A stretch of 42,200 nucleotides of DNA from Pseudomonadota bacterium (lineage in GTDB: Bacteria > Pseudomonadota > Alphaproteobacteria > Rhodospirillales > Magnetospirillaceae), in the NCBI GenBank assembly GCA_021781575.1, contig JAJXWP010000038.1, positions 1-42,200 on the forward strand. The letters run 5' to 3'. Shown here one piece after another: positions 34,586 through 42,200 of this stretch. Within the stretch, counting starts at the first letter, position 1. Each line of letters begins with the position of its first letter. Under the pieces are notes generated by a model that was not told where the DNA came from, did no database searches, and saw only the letters and a program-made list of their open reading frames with translations. The position numbers and the translations under genes were made by a program.

Positions 34586-35617
34586 TCAACACCCCGGGTG
34601 GCTGAGGCCGCACACCCGGTTCTCGATGGCGCCGAAAATGCTTCTTCCCTCGGCATCGAGCATCTCGATGCGCACGGTATCGCCCGGCTGCATGAAGGGA
34701 GTGGTCGGCTTGCCCGCCTCGATGGTCTCGTACATTCTGAGCTCGGCAAGGCAACAATAGCCGACGCCGCCGTTCTCGATGGATGAGCCCCACAGGCTCC
34801 CCTGCTTGTTGGAGACGGTGCCCGAACCGACGATCGTTCCCGCCTCCGCCTCGCGGGTCTTGGCAAGATGAGCGATCAGTTGCCCGAAGTCGAACGTCAT
34901 GTCGGTGCCGGCATCGGGCCGGCCGAACGGCTTGCCGTTCAGCTCGACCAACAGCGGCAGGTGCAGCTTGGCGCCGCGCCAGGCCGACCCCAGCTCGTCC
35001 GGTGTCACGGCGACGGGAGAAAAGGCGCTGGCCGGCTTGCTCTGAAAAAAGCCGAAGCCTTTGGCCAATTCGGCGGGTATCAAATGGCGCAAGGAGACGT
35101 CGTTGACCAGCATCACCAGGCGTATGGACCGAGCGGCGGCGTCGGCATCGGCCCCCATGGAAACGTCGCCGGTGACCACCGCCACCTCGGCTTCGAAATC
35201 GACACCCCATTCCGGGCTGGCCACGACGTCGTCACAAGGGCCGATGAAGCTGTCGGACCCCCCCTGGTACATCAGCGGATCGCTATAGAACGAGGCCGGC
35301 AGTTCGGCTCCGCGGGCCCGCCGCACCAGTTCGACATGGTTGATATAGGCCGACCCGTCCGCCCATTGATAGGCGCGCGGCAATGGGGAAGCGCAGGCCT
35401 GAGGGGCGAACGGCAGCGGGTCGGGAAAGACGCCACTGTTCAACGCTTCATAGACCTGCCGCAATTGTGGCTCGCAGGCGTCCCAGTCTTCGAGAGCGGC
35501 CTGCAGGCAACGGGCGATGGCGGGAACGGGGCGGCAGTGGCGCAGATCCCGGCTGACCACCACCAATGTTCCATCCCGCCCACCAGATTTCAGAGAAGCA
35601 AGCTTCAAGTCGGTCAC
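34586..35617 (-). CDS. Fumarylacetoacetate hydrolase-family protein
   Basis: This is a 343-residue FAH-superfamily hydrolase cleaving a C-C bond in a fumaryl-acetoacetate or -pyruvate type beta-diketone. The acidic metal-binding segment VDFEAEVAVVTG (139-150; Asp140, Glu142, Glu144) is visible, with an N-terminal Tyr/His-containing region (YQWADGSAYINHVELVRRARG, about 83-103) and the C-terminal core GSGTVSNKQGSLWGSSIENGG, characteristic of the bacterial FAA-hydrolase subgroup. The GTG start overlaps the VOC gene stop (GTGA), implying translational coupling. With MaiA it forms the last two steps of a gentisate- or homogentisate-like pathway. Confidence 0.9.
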   Translation of the reverse strand: MTDLKLASLKSGGRDGTLVVVSRDLRHCRPVPAIARCLQAALEDWDACEPQLRQVYEALNSGVFPDPLPFAPQACASPLPRAYQWADGSAYINHVELVRRARGAELPASFYSDPLMYQGGSDSFIGPCDDVVASPEWGVDFEAEVAVVTGDVSMGADADAAARSIRLVMLVNDVSLRHLIPAELAKGFGFFQSKPASAFSPVAVTPDELGSAWRGAKLHLPLLVELNGKPFGRPDAGTDMTFDFGQLIAHLAKTREAEAGTIVGSGTVSNKQGSLWGSSIENGGVGYCCLAELRMYETIEAGKPTTPFMQPGDTVRIEMLDAEGRSIFGAIENRVCGLSHPGC

Positions 35618-36159
35618 TCCTGCCGGGCGGCATGGCTGCCGTCATGCATCCAGGCTGCATGGCGAGGGGCGGTCCTGGTTCGCGCCCATTCGTCCAGCAT
35701 GTCCCGCTTCACCGCGTCCAGCTTGCCCAGCATGTCGGGGGTCGCCGTGTCGGCTGCCAGTTCGAGCCGGTGACCGTTGGGATCGAAGAAGTAGATGGAC
35801 TTGAAGATGGTGTGGTCGGTCGGACCGACCACGGCGATGCCGGCCTCTTCCAGCCGCGCCTTGGTAGCCATGAGAGTCTCAAGGGAATCCACCTTCAAGG
35901 CGAGATGCTGGACCCAGTCCGGAGTGTTGGGGTCGCGGCCCATCGGCGGCTTGGTCGGCAACTCGAAGAAGGCAAGCACATTGCCGTTGCCGGCATCCAG
36001 GAAGACATGCATGTAGGGATCCGGTTCCTTGGTGGACGGCACCTCGTTCTCGGCAATGGCCAAGATGAACTTCATGTCGAGGTATTTGCCGTACCATTCC
36101 ACGGTTTCCTTGGCGTCGCGGCAGCGATAGGCGACATGGTGAATGCGCTCGATCGGCAT
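35614..36159 (-). CDS. VOC-family (glyoxalase / extradiol dioxygenase-fold) protein
   Basis: This is a 181-residue VOC metalloprotein. The likely metal ligands are His8 (ERIHHVAYRC), His85 (DWVQHLALKV) and Glu133 (GHRLELAAD), the His-His-Glu triad of type I extradiol dioxygenases and other VOC enzymes. The YFFDPNGHRLEL sequence is the usual C-terminal module signature. The C-terminal tail (about 140-181) is helical. It could open an aromatic ring or act as a lyase or isomerase; sequence alone does not decide. It is located between DUF2783 and FAH genes in the same transcriptional unit. No other ring-cleavage candidate is present in the visible cluster. Confidence 0.8.
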   Translation of the reverse strand: MPIERIHHVAYRCRDAKETVEWYGKYLDMKFILAIAENEVPSTKEPDPYMHVFLDAGNGNVLAFFELPTKPPMGRDPNTPDWVQHLALKVDSLETLMATKARLEEAGIAVVGPTDHTIFKSIYFFDPNGHRLELAADTATPDMLGKLDAVKRDMLDEWARTRTAPRHAAWMHDGSHAARQE

Positions 36160-36179
36160 GCTTGCTACCCTCCGTTCGG

Positions 36180-36404
36180 TCAGATGTCTTCCCGGGCCAG
36201 CCGCATGGCCTCCCGGAGCACGGCGATGTCGCCGATATGATTGGCTAACAGCAGAATCAGCCTGGCGTTGAGTTGAGCACTCTGTTCGTCGGTCAGGTTC
36301 TGGTGCGCTTCGAGCAAGGCCTCGTAGAACTCGTCCCCCGGACTGAATTCACGGAAATAGCGTTTTCCCGGCTCGAAGAAATTGTTCTCGGTGATCAACG
36401 GCAT
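36180..36404 (-). CDS. DUF2783 small protein
   Basis: This is a 74-residue acidic helical protein starting MPLITENNF, with DEFYEALLEAHQNLTDEQS (about 24-42), RLILLLANHIGDI and VLREAMRLA, matching DUF2783. Family members are encoded directly after FAD-dependent aromatic monooxygenases, as here (8-nt gap), so a partner or assembly role with that enzyme is plausible. GTGAGG lies 7 nt before ATG 36404. A longer frame reaching back to 36764 is an overlap artefact within the monooxygenase gene. Confidence 0.8.
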   Translation of the reverse strand: MPLITENNFFEPGKRYFREFSPGDEFYEALLEAHQNLTDEQSAQLNARLILLLANHIGDIAVLREAMRLAREDI

Positions 36405-36412
36405 GGCGAACC

Positions 36413-38107
36413 TCACTGGGCCTCCATCGTAACGGGGACCGCGTTGCAGGTGGCGACGGCGACGGACTGACGAACCTTCAGCGGGTCGAAGCTGCGCCAG
36501 CGGGCCGCGACATGCTGATCCGGGCGCGCCAGATAGGCGGTGCCGGCGGTGGCGTCGTAGCGCTCGGCGATGCGCCCGGCGACGTCGATGAGGGTCTTGA
36601 GCCCCGAGGGAGCGACACCCGACCGGGCCACCACCAGCGGCTCGACCGGCACCGCATCGTCGGCAAGGGAGCCCAGCGCGACGGCCGTCCGCCCGTCGAT
36701 CGCCGCGGCGTCGTCGACGAAATAGAGCAACTGGAAGCGGTTGCCCAAGGCCCCGAGCAGCCACGCATTTCCGTCAGGGCCGAGGATCGGCGCGTCGTCC
36801 ATCGGCGCTCCGGGAACCATGGCGCCGGAGAAAGGCGCCTCGTCGGCAGTGTTGAGCCGGGATTGAGTGAGATAGCTGGGCACCGACAGCCGCCCCGAAT
36901 TGACCAAGGCGCGGGCGAAGGCATGCTTCCCCGCCAGTCCCAACACCGCGTTGCGGAACAACAGAGAGACCTTGCTCTTTGGCGTGATGAAGTCGGTGGA
37001 GCGGGTCGAATTCAGGATGTTCTCATCCGCCGCGAAGCCGCGCTCTTCGCTGTAGGTGTCGAGCAGGCGATCCGGCGCCTTGCCGTCGATCACCAGTTTC
37101 AGCTTCCAGGCCAGATTGTCGTGATCCTGAAACCCGGAATTGGCGCCGCGCGCACCGAATGGCGATACCTGATGGGCCGAATCGCCGATGAAGAACACCG
37201 GGCCGTGGCGGAACGATCGCATGCGCCGGCATTGGAAGGTATAGACCGACACCCACTCCAGTTCGAACGGCCGGTCGTCGCCCAGCATGGCACGCACGCG
37301 GGGAATTACGTTCTCCGGTTTCTTTTCCTCCTCGGGGTCGCAGTCCCAGCCAAGCTGAAAGTCGATCCGCCAGACATTGTCCGCCTGCCGGTGGAGTAGC
37401 ACCGACTGGCCGGGATGAAACGGCGGGTCGAACCAGAACCATCGTTCAGGCGGAAAATCCGCCTGCATGACCACGTCGGCGATAAGAAAGCGGTCCATGA
37501 AGACCCGCCCCTCGATATCGAGTCCGAGAAGCTTGCGGACATGGCTGCGCGCACCATCGGCGGCGATCAGCCAGTCGCAGGAGACCGAGTAGAATCCGTC
37601 GGGCGTTTCCACCGACAAAGTGGCCCCGTTGTCGCCGGCCGCGACCGACACCACGTTGTTGTTCCAGCGCAGATCGATGTTGGAAAGCTGCCCGGCGCGT
37701 GCGACCAGCCTCTCCTCCAGGTGATATTGCTGCAGATTGATCATTCCGGGGCGGTGATGATCCGGCTGAGGGCAGAGGTTGAAGCTATAGACTTCCTGGT
37801 CGCGGAAGAAGGTCCGCCCCACCTGCCAGGACACACCTTTGTCGACCAGGGCCTGACCGCAGCCGAGACGGTCCATGATCTCCAACGCCCGCTTGGCGTA
37901 GCAAACGCCTCGTGACCCGATGGACACCGTATTGTCATTGTCCAGCAGCAACACCGGCACGCCCTGGATCGCCAGGTCGATGGCGGTTCCCAGGCCCACC
38001 GGCCCGGCGCCGACAACGACGACCGGGTAATGGCCCTTCCTGCCCGGCGCCGCCATCTCCGGCGGCGTTCGATACTCGAACTTCGGATATCGGTAGGTAT
38101 TGAGCAT
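36413..38107 (-). CDS. FAD-dependent aromatic monooxygenase (MhpA/PheA-TfdB type)
   Basis: This is a 564-residue class A flavoprotein hydroxylase. The Rossmann motif is VVVVGAGPVGLGTAIDLA (29-46; G33, G35, G38), the DG motif is IAADGARSHVRKLLG (181-195), and the GD motif is FFIGDSAHQVSPFGARGANSG (305-325). A C-terminal thioredoxin-like domain (about 430-560) matches the phenol-hydroxylase/MhpA group. It adds one oxygen to a phenolic acid using NAD(P)H and O2. AAGGAGG five nt before ATG 38107 sets the start. The substrate is unknown; a 3-hydroxyphenyl acid would feed a gentisate- or homogentisate-like route. It precedes DUF2783, VOC, FAH and MaiA genes in one operon. Confidence 0.88.
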   Translation of the reverse strand: MLNTYRYPKFEYRTPPEMAAPGRKGHYPVVVVGAGPVGLGTAIDLAIQGVPVLLLDNDNTVSIGSRGVCYAKRALEIMDRLGCGQALVDKGVSWQVGRTFFRDQEVYSFNLCPQPDHHRPGMINLQQYHLEERLVARAGQLSNIDLRWNNNVVSVAAGDNGATLSVETPDGFYSVSCDWLIAADGARSHVRKLLGLDIEGRVFMDRFLIADVVMQADFPPERWFWFDPPFHPGQSVLLHRQADNVWRIDFQLGWDCDPEEEKKPENVIPRVRAMLGDDRPFELEWVSVYTFQCRRMRSFRHGPVFFIGDSAHQVSPFGARGANSGFQDHDNLAWKLKLVIDGKAPDRLLDTYSEERGFAADENILNSTRSTDFITPKSKVSLLFRNAVLGLAGKHAFARALVNSGRLSVPSYLTQSRLNTADEAPFSGAMVPGAPMDDAPILGPDGNAWLLGALGNRFQLLYFVDDAAAIDGRTAVALGSLADDAVPVEPLVVARSGVAPSGLKTLIDVAGRIAERYDATAGTAYLARPDQHVAARWRSFDPLKVRQSVAVATCNAVPVTMEAQ

Positions 38108-38118
38108 CGATGCCTCCT

Positions 38119-39078
38119 TCATCCCTGCAAGAGAGTCCACATCTCCTTGTCGCGCTCGGCCGTCCAGATGCGCGGGTCACGCAGGCCCGAAGCCTCGTCG
38201 AAGGCGCGCGTCACGTCGAAGGGCAGACAGTGCTCGTAGATGAAGACCTGGGCGAAGTCGGGGTCCATGGCGGTGCGGGTATGGGCCATGGCCGCTTTCA
38301 GATCCATTCCCTGGGATACCGCTTCGCGGGCGCAGCGATAGAGCGCCGAAACGAAAGCTCGGGTATAGGCCAGCCCCTTGCCCACCGAGTCGGCGGTCAG
38401 AAGCGCCGGGCCGCGCCCGGGCACCAGGATTTCCGGCTCGAGCGCAGCCAGATTGTCGAGCGTCTGCGGCCAATCGGCAAGATAGGCGTCGCCGGTGTAA
38501 CAGGCTGCCTCGAATTCCACCAGATCGCCGGAAAACAGGATCTTCTGGCCGGGCAGCCAAGCCACCGTGTCACCCTTGGTGTGGCCGCGGCCAAGCTGCT
38601 TGATCTGTACTTCGAGACCGCCGAGCCAAAGACTCATCTCGCCGCGGAAGGTCAGGGTCGGCCAGGTCAATCCCGGAATGCTTTCCACCGCATTGAACAG
38701 GCGGGGAAAACGGCCGATTTCCGAGGCCATGTCCTGTACGCCGCGCTCGGCGATCAGGTCATAGGTGTCCCGGCTGGCAATCACCTGCTCGAGGCCATGC
38801 TGCCGATAACCGGAAGCCCCCAGGACACGCACCGCGTGATAATGGGTGAGCAGCACATATTTGATCGGCTTGTCGGTAATTTCGCGAATTTTGGCTACCA
38901 CCGACTGCGCCATGACCGGCGTTGCCGTGGCGTCGATGATCATGACCCCGTCGTCGCCGATGATGATCCCGGTGTTGGGGTCGCCTTCCGCCGTGAAGGC
39001 ATAGGCATTGTCGGACAGCTTCTCGAAACTGACCCGCCTTTCGGCAAGATCCGCCTGAGACGCGAAAGCTTTGGACAT
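38119..39078 (-). CDS. MBL-fold metallohydrolase with an atypical metal site
   Basis: This is a 319-residue metallo-beta-lactamase-fold protein. The first motif reads THYHAV (78-83), with His79 and His81 but Val83-Arg84 in place of the usual Asp-His; later ligands are His166 (GRGHTKGD) and Asp185 (FSGDLVE). The last His of the classic set is Arg222 (VPGRGP). The first metal site looks complete and the second lost. Quinoprotein-relay-type MBL proteins (SoxH-like) are relatives. The ATG at 39078 has AGGGAG upstream. It is the promoter-proximal gene of the aromatic operon, 11 nt before the monooxygenase start, so probably a hydrolase of a pathway ester or lactone. Confidence 0.85.
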   Translation of the reverse strand: MSKAFASQADLAERRVSFEKLSDNAYAFTAEGDPNTGIIIGDDGVMIIDATATPVMAQSVVAKIREITDKPIKYVLLTHYHAVRVLGASGYRQHGLEQVIASRDTYDLIAERGVQDMASEIGRFPRLFNAVESIPGLTWPTLTFRGEMSLWLGGLEVQIKQLGRGHTKGDTVAWLPGQKILFSGDLVEFEAACYTGDAYLADWPQTLDNLAALEPEILVPGRGPALLTADSVGKGLAYTRAFVSALYRCAREAVSQGMDLKAAMAHTRTAMDPDFAQVFIYEHCLPFDVTRAFDEASGLRDPRIWTAERDKEMWTLLQG

Positions 39079-39147
39079 CGGTGACTCCCTCACTATGGGC
39101 TCGCATCTGCCACGCCGGTTTGGCATGTGACTTATAATTACCACAGA

Positions 39148-39183
39148 ATTTGCCATTAGCAAATGCATTCGTGTATAACGAAT
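39148..39183 (+). promoter_or_regulatory. Promoter with two nested inverted repeats (MBL/EamA divergent region)
   Basis: For the EamA gene, TTGCCA (39150-39155) and TATAAC (39174-39179) at 18-bp spacing form a plausible sigma-70 promoter about 40 bp before the ATG. An inverted repeat ATTTGC-CATTA-GCAAAT (39148-39164) covers the -35 and ATTCG-TGTATAA-CGAAT (39167-39183) covers the -10. These are likely operators of the adjacent IclR regulator, acting on both divergent units. Confidence 0.5.
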
Positions 39184-39217
39184 ATCGAGCGTTGCGTGGA
39201 ATGGATGGAACAGGAAG

Positions 39218-40219
39218 ATGAATCGCACCAAGCGCACCGGATTGCCGACTCCCCCCGTGGCGGGGATCATCTGCGGGATAGTCGCGGTCATCGCCTGGGC
39301 CTTCTACAATGTGGGTACCAAACTGGGCTCAGCCGAGGGGTTTCGCCCGCAGGACATGGCCGTCTTGCGGTTCGGGGTGGCCGGCTTGGTAACTCTGCCG
39401 CTGGTGGTGCGGGCGGGGCTCGGCACCATGGGCGGCATCGGCTGGGGCCGCAGCTTGGCCCTGGCGACGGTGGTCGGGCCGTTCTTCGCGTTGCTGGTCA
39501 ACAGCGGGTTCATGCTGGCTCCCCTCGCTCACGGCGTGACCCTTGGGCCGGCGGCGACAATGACCTCGGCCACCCTGCTTGCCTGGAAATTCAATCAGGA
39601 ACGCCCGAGTGCCGCGCAATTCGCCGGAATGGCCTTTCTGCTCGCCGGGCTGTTGGCCCTTGCTGGAGACGGCCTGGCCGCCACGGGCGAAACGTCGGTC
39701 TGGCTGGGGGACTTGGCCTTCCTTGCTTCGGGCACGGCGTGGGGCAGCTTCACCACGCTTCTGAAGCTGTGGCGGATCCCACCGCTGCAGGGCGCTGCCG
39801 CCGTGTCGGTATTGTCCATGGTGTTGTTCGTGCCTGCCGATCTGCTGCTTTTCGGCTTCCCCGTCCTTCCGGCCGGCGCCGTGGCCGCTCAAGCGGTTTT
39901 TCAAGGGCTGTTGGGAGGGGTCCTCGGCATCACAGCCTATTCCTTTGCCGTTTCCCATCTCGGCGCCGGCCGTGCGGCGTTGTTCCCGGCGCTGGTCCCG
40001 GCAACGGCGACCCTGGTTGGCGTGCCGTTGCTCGGCCACCGGCCGACGGCGGTGCAGGTCGCCGGCATCGCCCTATGCAGCCTGGGGCTCGGCATCGCCA
40101 TGGTCTCCGTGTACCGCCGGGCGGTGGGCGCGGCGCCGCAAGGTCGAGCCGAAGCCTCCGTCCTGCCGGCCGATGCGGCGGGAGTCGCTGAATTGACATT
40201 GCCGCGTTCGGCTGAATAA
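39218..40219 (+). CDS. EamA/DMT-family transporter
   Basis: This is a 333-residue inner-membrane protein with about ten hydrophobic segments in two EamA repeats: GIICGIVAVIAWAFYNVGTKLG opens repeat 1 and LGDLAFLASGTAWGSFTTLLK opens repeat 2. AGGA precedes ATG 39218. DMT transporters export or import small metabolites; the position divergent from the aromatic operon and beside its IclR regulator suggests export or uptake of a pathway aromatic. A 30-residue Ala/Pro/Arg-rich tail follows the last helix. It is followed by the IclR gene (28-nt gap), probably cotranscribed. Confidence 0.87.
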   Translation: MNRTKRTGLPTPPVAGIICGIVAVIAWAFYNVGTKLGSAEGFRPQDMAVLRFGVAGLVTLPLVVRAGLGTMGGIGWGRSLALATVVGPFFALLVNSGFMLAPLAHGVTLGPAATMTSATLLAWKFNQERPSAAQFAGMAFLLAGLLALAGDGLAATGETSVWLGDLAFLASGTAWGSFTTLLKLWRIPPLQGAAAVSVLSMVLFVPADLLLFGFPVLPAGAVAAQAVFQGLLGGVLGITAYSFAVSHLGAGRAALFPALVPATATLVGVPLLGHRPTAVQVAGIALCSLGLGIAMVSVYRRAVGAAPQGRAEASVLPADAAGVAELTLPRSAE

Positions 40220-40247
40220 CTTCTCGGCGAACTCGCGGAGGGCATTG

Positions 40248-41108
40248 ATGACGACTGGCATCGAACCGGCCGGTGACGGTTCCGAAAAGGCGGCTGATCC
40301 CGGCATTTCCCAGGAGCGCCGGGCCCAACGCGGCATTCAATCCATTGAAGTGGGCGGTCAGCTCCTCGTGGTGCTTGGGAGGATCGGCATGCCGATGCTG
40401 CTCAAGGACCTGGCCCAGGAAGCAGGAATGACGGCGGCCAAGGCCCATCCCTATCTGGTCAGTTTCGGGAAACTCGGCCTGGTCGAACAGGACCCCGCGA
40501 CCGGTCGTTACCAGTTGGGACCACAGGCGCTGCAACTCGGCCTGGTCTGCCTGCAGCAACTCAACCCTGTCCGGCTGGCCGTGCGGGAGCTGTCGGCCCT
40601 CGCCAGCCGCATCGGCCATTCGGTTGCTTTGGCGGTCTGGGGAAACCATGGCCCTACGGTCGTCCATGTGGAGGAAGCCACCTATCCCCTGCATGTGAAT
40701 TTGCGTACCGGATCGGTAATGTCGCTGCTGAACACCGCGACCGGCTTGGCGTTTGCCGCATTCCTGCCGTCCTCGGTGGTCGAGGCGATGATTCGCGCCG
40801 AGCCGGACCGGATCGGCGGCCTATCGGCGCCTGAGGCCAGGCAGGCCTGGCGAACGATCGAAGGGACCTTGGCCGACATCCGCCTGAGGCGGCTGGCACG
40901 CGTTACCGGCACGCCGATCCCGGGCATCAACGCATTTTGCGCTCCGGTGTTCGATCATACCGGCAAGATCGTTCTCGCCATCACCGCCATGGGGCCGAGC
41001 GGAACGTTCAGCACCGACTGGGACAGTCCGATCGCGGCCGTGCTGTCCGAGATTGCCGATGGCATTTCGGCACGGCTGGGGTATCGCTTGGGCCCCATTC
41101 AAAAGTAA
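40248..41108 (+). CDS. IclR-family transcriptional regulator
   Basis: This is a 286-residue regulator. A winged helix-turn-helix spans about 27-90 (SIEVGGQLLVVLGRI, LLKDLAQEAGMTAAKAHPYL, GLVEQDPATGRYQLGP). A C-terminal ligand-binding domain spans about 110-280 (VALAVWGNHGPTVVHVEEA and INAFCAPVFDHTGKIVLAITAMGP). IclR proteins commonly control aromatic catabolic operons with the aromatic acid or a ring-cleavage product as effector. GGAGGG before ATG 40248 fixes the start one codon after an in-frame TTG. It likely acts on the operators at 39148-39183. The start MMTTGIE carries a short N-terminal extension compared with typical members. Confidence 0.92.
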   Translation: MTTGIEPAGDGSEKAADPGISQERRAQRGIQSIEVGGQLLVVLGRIGMPMLLKDLAQEAGMTAAKAHPYLVSFGKLGLVEQDPATGRYQLGPQALQLGLVCLQQLNPVRLAVRELSALASRIGHSVALAVWGNHGPTVVHVEEATYPLHVNLRTGSVMSLLNTATGLAFAAFLPSSVVEAMIRAEPDRIGGLSAPEARQAWRTIEGTLADIRLRRLARVTGTPIPGINAFCAPVFDHTGKIVLAITAMGPSGTFSTDWDSPIAAVLSEIADGISARLGYRLGPIQK

Positions 41109-41144
41109 TGCGGCGTTTTGAACGGGGCCTGAGGAGGCTGTCTC

Positions 41145-42200
41145 CTAAGGATTAAGGCCCGCGGCGTCAGCCAGGTACAGGGCGCGAAGCCGATGGCGGA
41201 TGATCTTGCCGGTGGCGGTGCTCGGCAGGCGCCGTTCGAAGCGGATCTCCTGGGGCGACAGCGGCTTGCCCAGATGTTCGCGGGCAAAAGCGTGCAGTTC
41301 GGCACGCAGCGCATCCCCCGGATCGAAGCCCGGGTTGACCACGACGAAGGCAACGATCTTCTCGTTCAGGCGAGGGTCCGGCACCCCGACCACGCCGGCC
41401 TGGCCCACCGCGGGGTGGGACATCAGCACCGCCTCGACCTCGAACGGACCAATGCGGCGCCCGCCCGAATTGATCAGGTCGTCGATCCGACCAAGAAACC
41501 AGTAGTAGCCGTCGCCATCCCGTCTCACCAGGTCACCGGTCAGGTGCCAGCCGTCGACGGCCTGTGGTGGGGCGCTGCTCTCGCCGCCCAGGCTGCGCCA
41601 AGGCGGCAGGGAGTCGATCCTGAGGGCCAATTCGCCGGTCGCCTCGCCGGTGTCGGCGCAGAAAGAAAGACAGGAACCGTCACGGCGCACCAGCGCCACA
41701 CAGAGCCCCTTCAGCGGTTTGCCCATGCTGCCGGGAAGAGGTCGCTGGCCCAGGTCATGGACCATGGCGATGCCGGCGATTTCCGTTTGCCACCAGGTAT
41801 CGCGAAACGGAACGCCCAGAACCTTCTGCCCCCACTCGACCGCGTCGGCCGACAGCGGCTCGCCGACGGTGGCGGCCAGACGCAAGGCGCGCGGGTGGAA
41901 TGAACGGGCCGGGGCGGCGCCGCCGCCGATCAGGTTGCGAATGACGGTGGCGCCCGTGTACCAGATGGCCACCGGTTCGTCCTCGAGCACCGACAGGCAC
42001 CGCATCGGCGTGGTCGGCGCCGCATCCAGCAGGATCGTCGCGCCGGTCGCCAGCGGCGCCACCAGTCCATAGGCGGTGTGGGGGATCCAGCCGGGCTCCG
42101 CGGTGCACCACAGCATCTCGCCGGCGGCGAGGCCGAAGGCGGCGCGGGCGGTCGAGATCATCCGCGCCACCGCCCCGGCGTCGTGGATGACCGCCTTCGG
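41145..42200 (-). CDS. AMP-dependent acyl-CoA synthetase, C-terminal part (runs off window)
   Basis: This is an ANL-superfamily ligase truncated by the window edge; the open frame continues to base 42200 with PKAVIHDAG, part of the P-loop region. About 350 residues are visible, including DTWWQTEIAG (A5-type motif, acetyl-CoA-synthetase-like), GDLVRRDGDGYYWFLGRIDDLINSGG (A7/A8 hinge) and the catalytic Lys near the end, STATGKIIRHRLR. It activates an organic acid to its CoA thioester with ATP. The motifs are of the acetyl/propionyl-CoA synthetase type. It is convergent with iclR. Because the gene lies beyond the operon it may serve the same aromatic pathway or be independent. Substrate unknown. 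Confidence 0.85.
   Translation of the reverse strand, partial: PKAVIHDAGAVARMISTARAAFGLAAGEMLWCTAEPGWIPHTAYGLVAPLATGATILLDAAPTTPMRCLSVLEDEPVAIWYTGATVIRNLIGGGAAPARSFHPRALRLAATVGEPLSADAVEWGQKVLGVPFRDTWWQTEIAGIAMVHDLGQRPLPGSMGKPLKGLCVALVRRDGSCLSFCADTGEATGELALRIDSLPPWRSLGGESSAPPQAVDGWHLTGDLVRRDGDGYYWFLGRIDDLINSGGRRIGPFEVEAVLMSHPAVGQAGVVGVPDPRLNEKIVAFVVVNPGFDPGDALRAELHAFAREHLGKPLSPQEIRFERRLPSTATGKIIRHRLRALYLADAAGLNP

Noticed and set aside
36180-36764. A 194-residue frame covering DUF2783
   Set aside because: Residues upstream of MPLITENNF are Arg/Gly-rich and antiphase to the monooxygenase gene; only the last 74 residues have a family match and a ribosome site.
36413-38107. The FAD monooxygenase as the missing QhpG
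   Set aside because: It is a phenol-hydroxylase/MhpA-type enzyme with a C-terminal thioredoxin-like domain, embedded in an aromatic operon with DUF2783, FAH and MaiA 13 kb from the qhp locus. QhpG is a smaller flavoprotein usually encoded within the qhp operon.

Overview
The window reads as a GC-rich proteobacterial chromosome, most likely an alphaproteobacterium of the Rhodospirillales type. The clues are a complete quinohemoprotein amine dehydrogenase (qhp) locus, two large methyl-accepting chemotaxis proteins, a stand-alone MlaD-type protein, and aromatic-degradation genes interleaved with transporters. The taxon is an inference from gene content and protein style. No rRNA, tRNA or CRISPR array was recognised.

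Layout. 1-54 is the 5' end of an IS1634-type transposase cut by the window edge. 244-5485 holds a small Spy/CpxP-like periplasmic protein, an aldehyde dehydrogenase of the phenylacetaldehyde/betaine-aldehyde type, a chemoreceptor and a tandem universal stress protein. From 23708 down to 5515 lies an 18-kb run of minus-strand genes: DUF1329, DUF1302, an MMPL/RND permease, a YCF48-like propeller, qhpA, qhpD, qhpC, qhpB, qhpF, qhpE, a UbiV-like U32 protein, a UbiU-like U32 protein and a FIST-domain hybrid histidine kinase. A LuxR/NarL response regulator is divergent at its head (24021-24650). 24863-29275 is a second amine or amino-acid module: FAD-dependent oxidase, cupin, AraC regulator and APC permease, tied together by 21-bp tandem operator repeats. 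29376-33764 holds tyrS, a globin-like lipoprotein, an MlaD-like protein and a Cache-domain chemoreceptor. 33916-42200 is an aromatic-acid catabolic cluster: MaiA, FAH, VOC protein, DUF2783, FAD monooxygenase, MBL hydrolase, EamA exporter, IclR regulator and the end of an acyl-CoA ligase.

How they work together. QhpA/B/C form a periplasmic amine dehydrogenase. QhpD (radical SAM) makes the thioether cross-links in QhpC, QhpE removes its leader and QhpF exports it. The aldehyde produced could be oxidised by the aldehyde dehydrogenase at 833-2323. The sensor kinase and response regulator bracketing the locus plausibly control it, and an 18-bp palindromic sequence is shared by the response-regulator and universal-stress-protein promoter regions.

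Most interesting point. The flavin monooxygenase QhpG, which installs the two oxygens of the CTQ quinone in known systems, is not in this cluster. Two overlapping U32-family genes stand directly after qhpE instead. They carry the complementary four-cysteine signatures of UbiU and UbiV, an iron-sulfur pair that hydroxylates ubiquinone precursors without O2. The inferred system is an oxygen-independent route to the tryptophylquinone cofactor.
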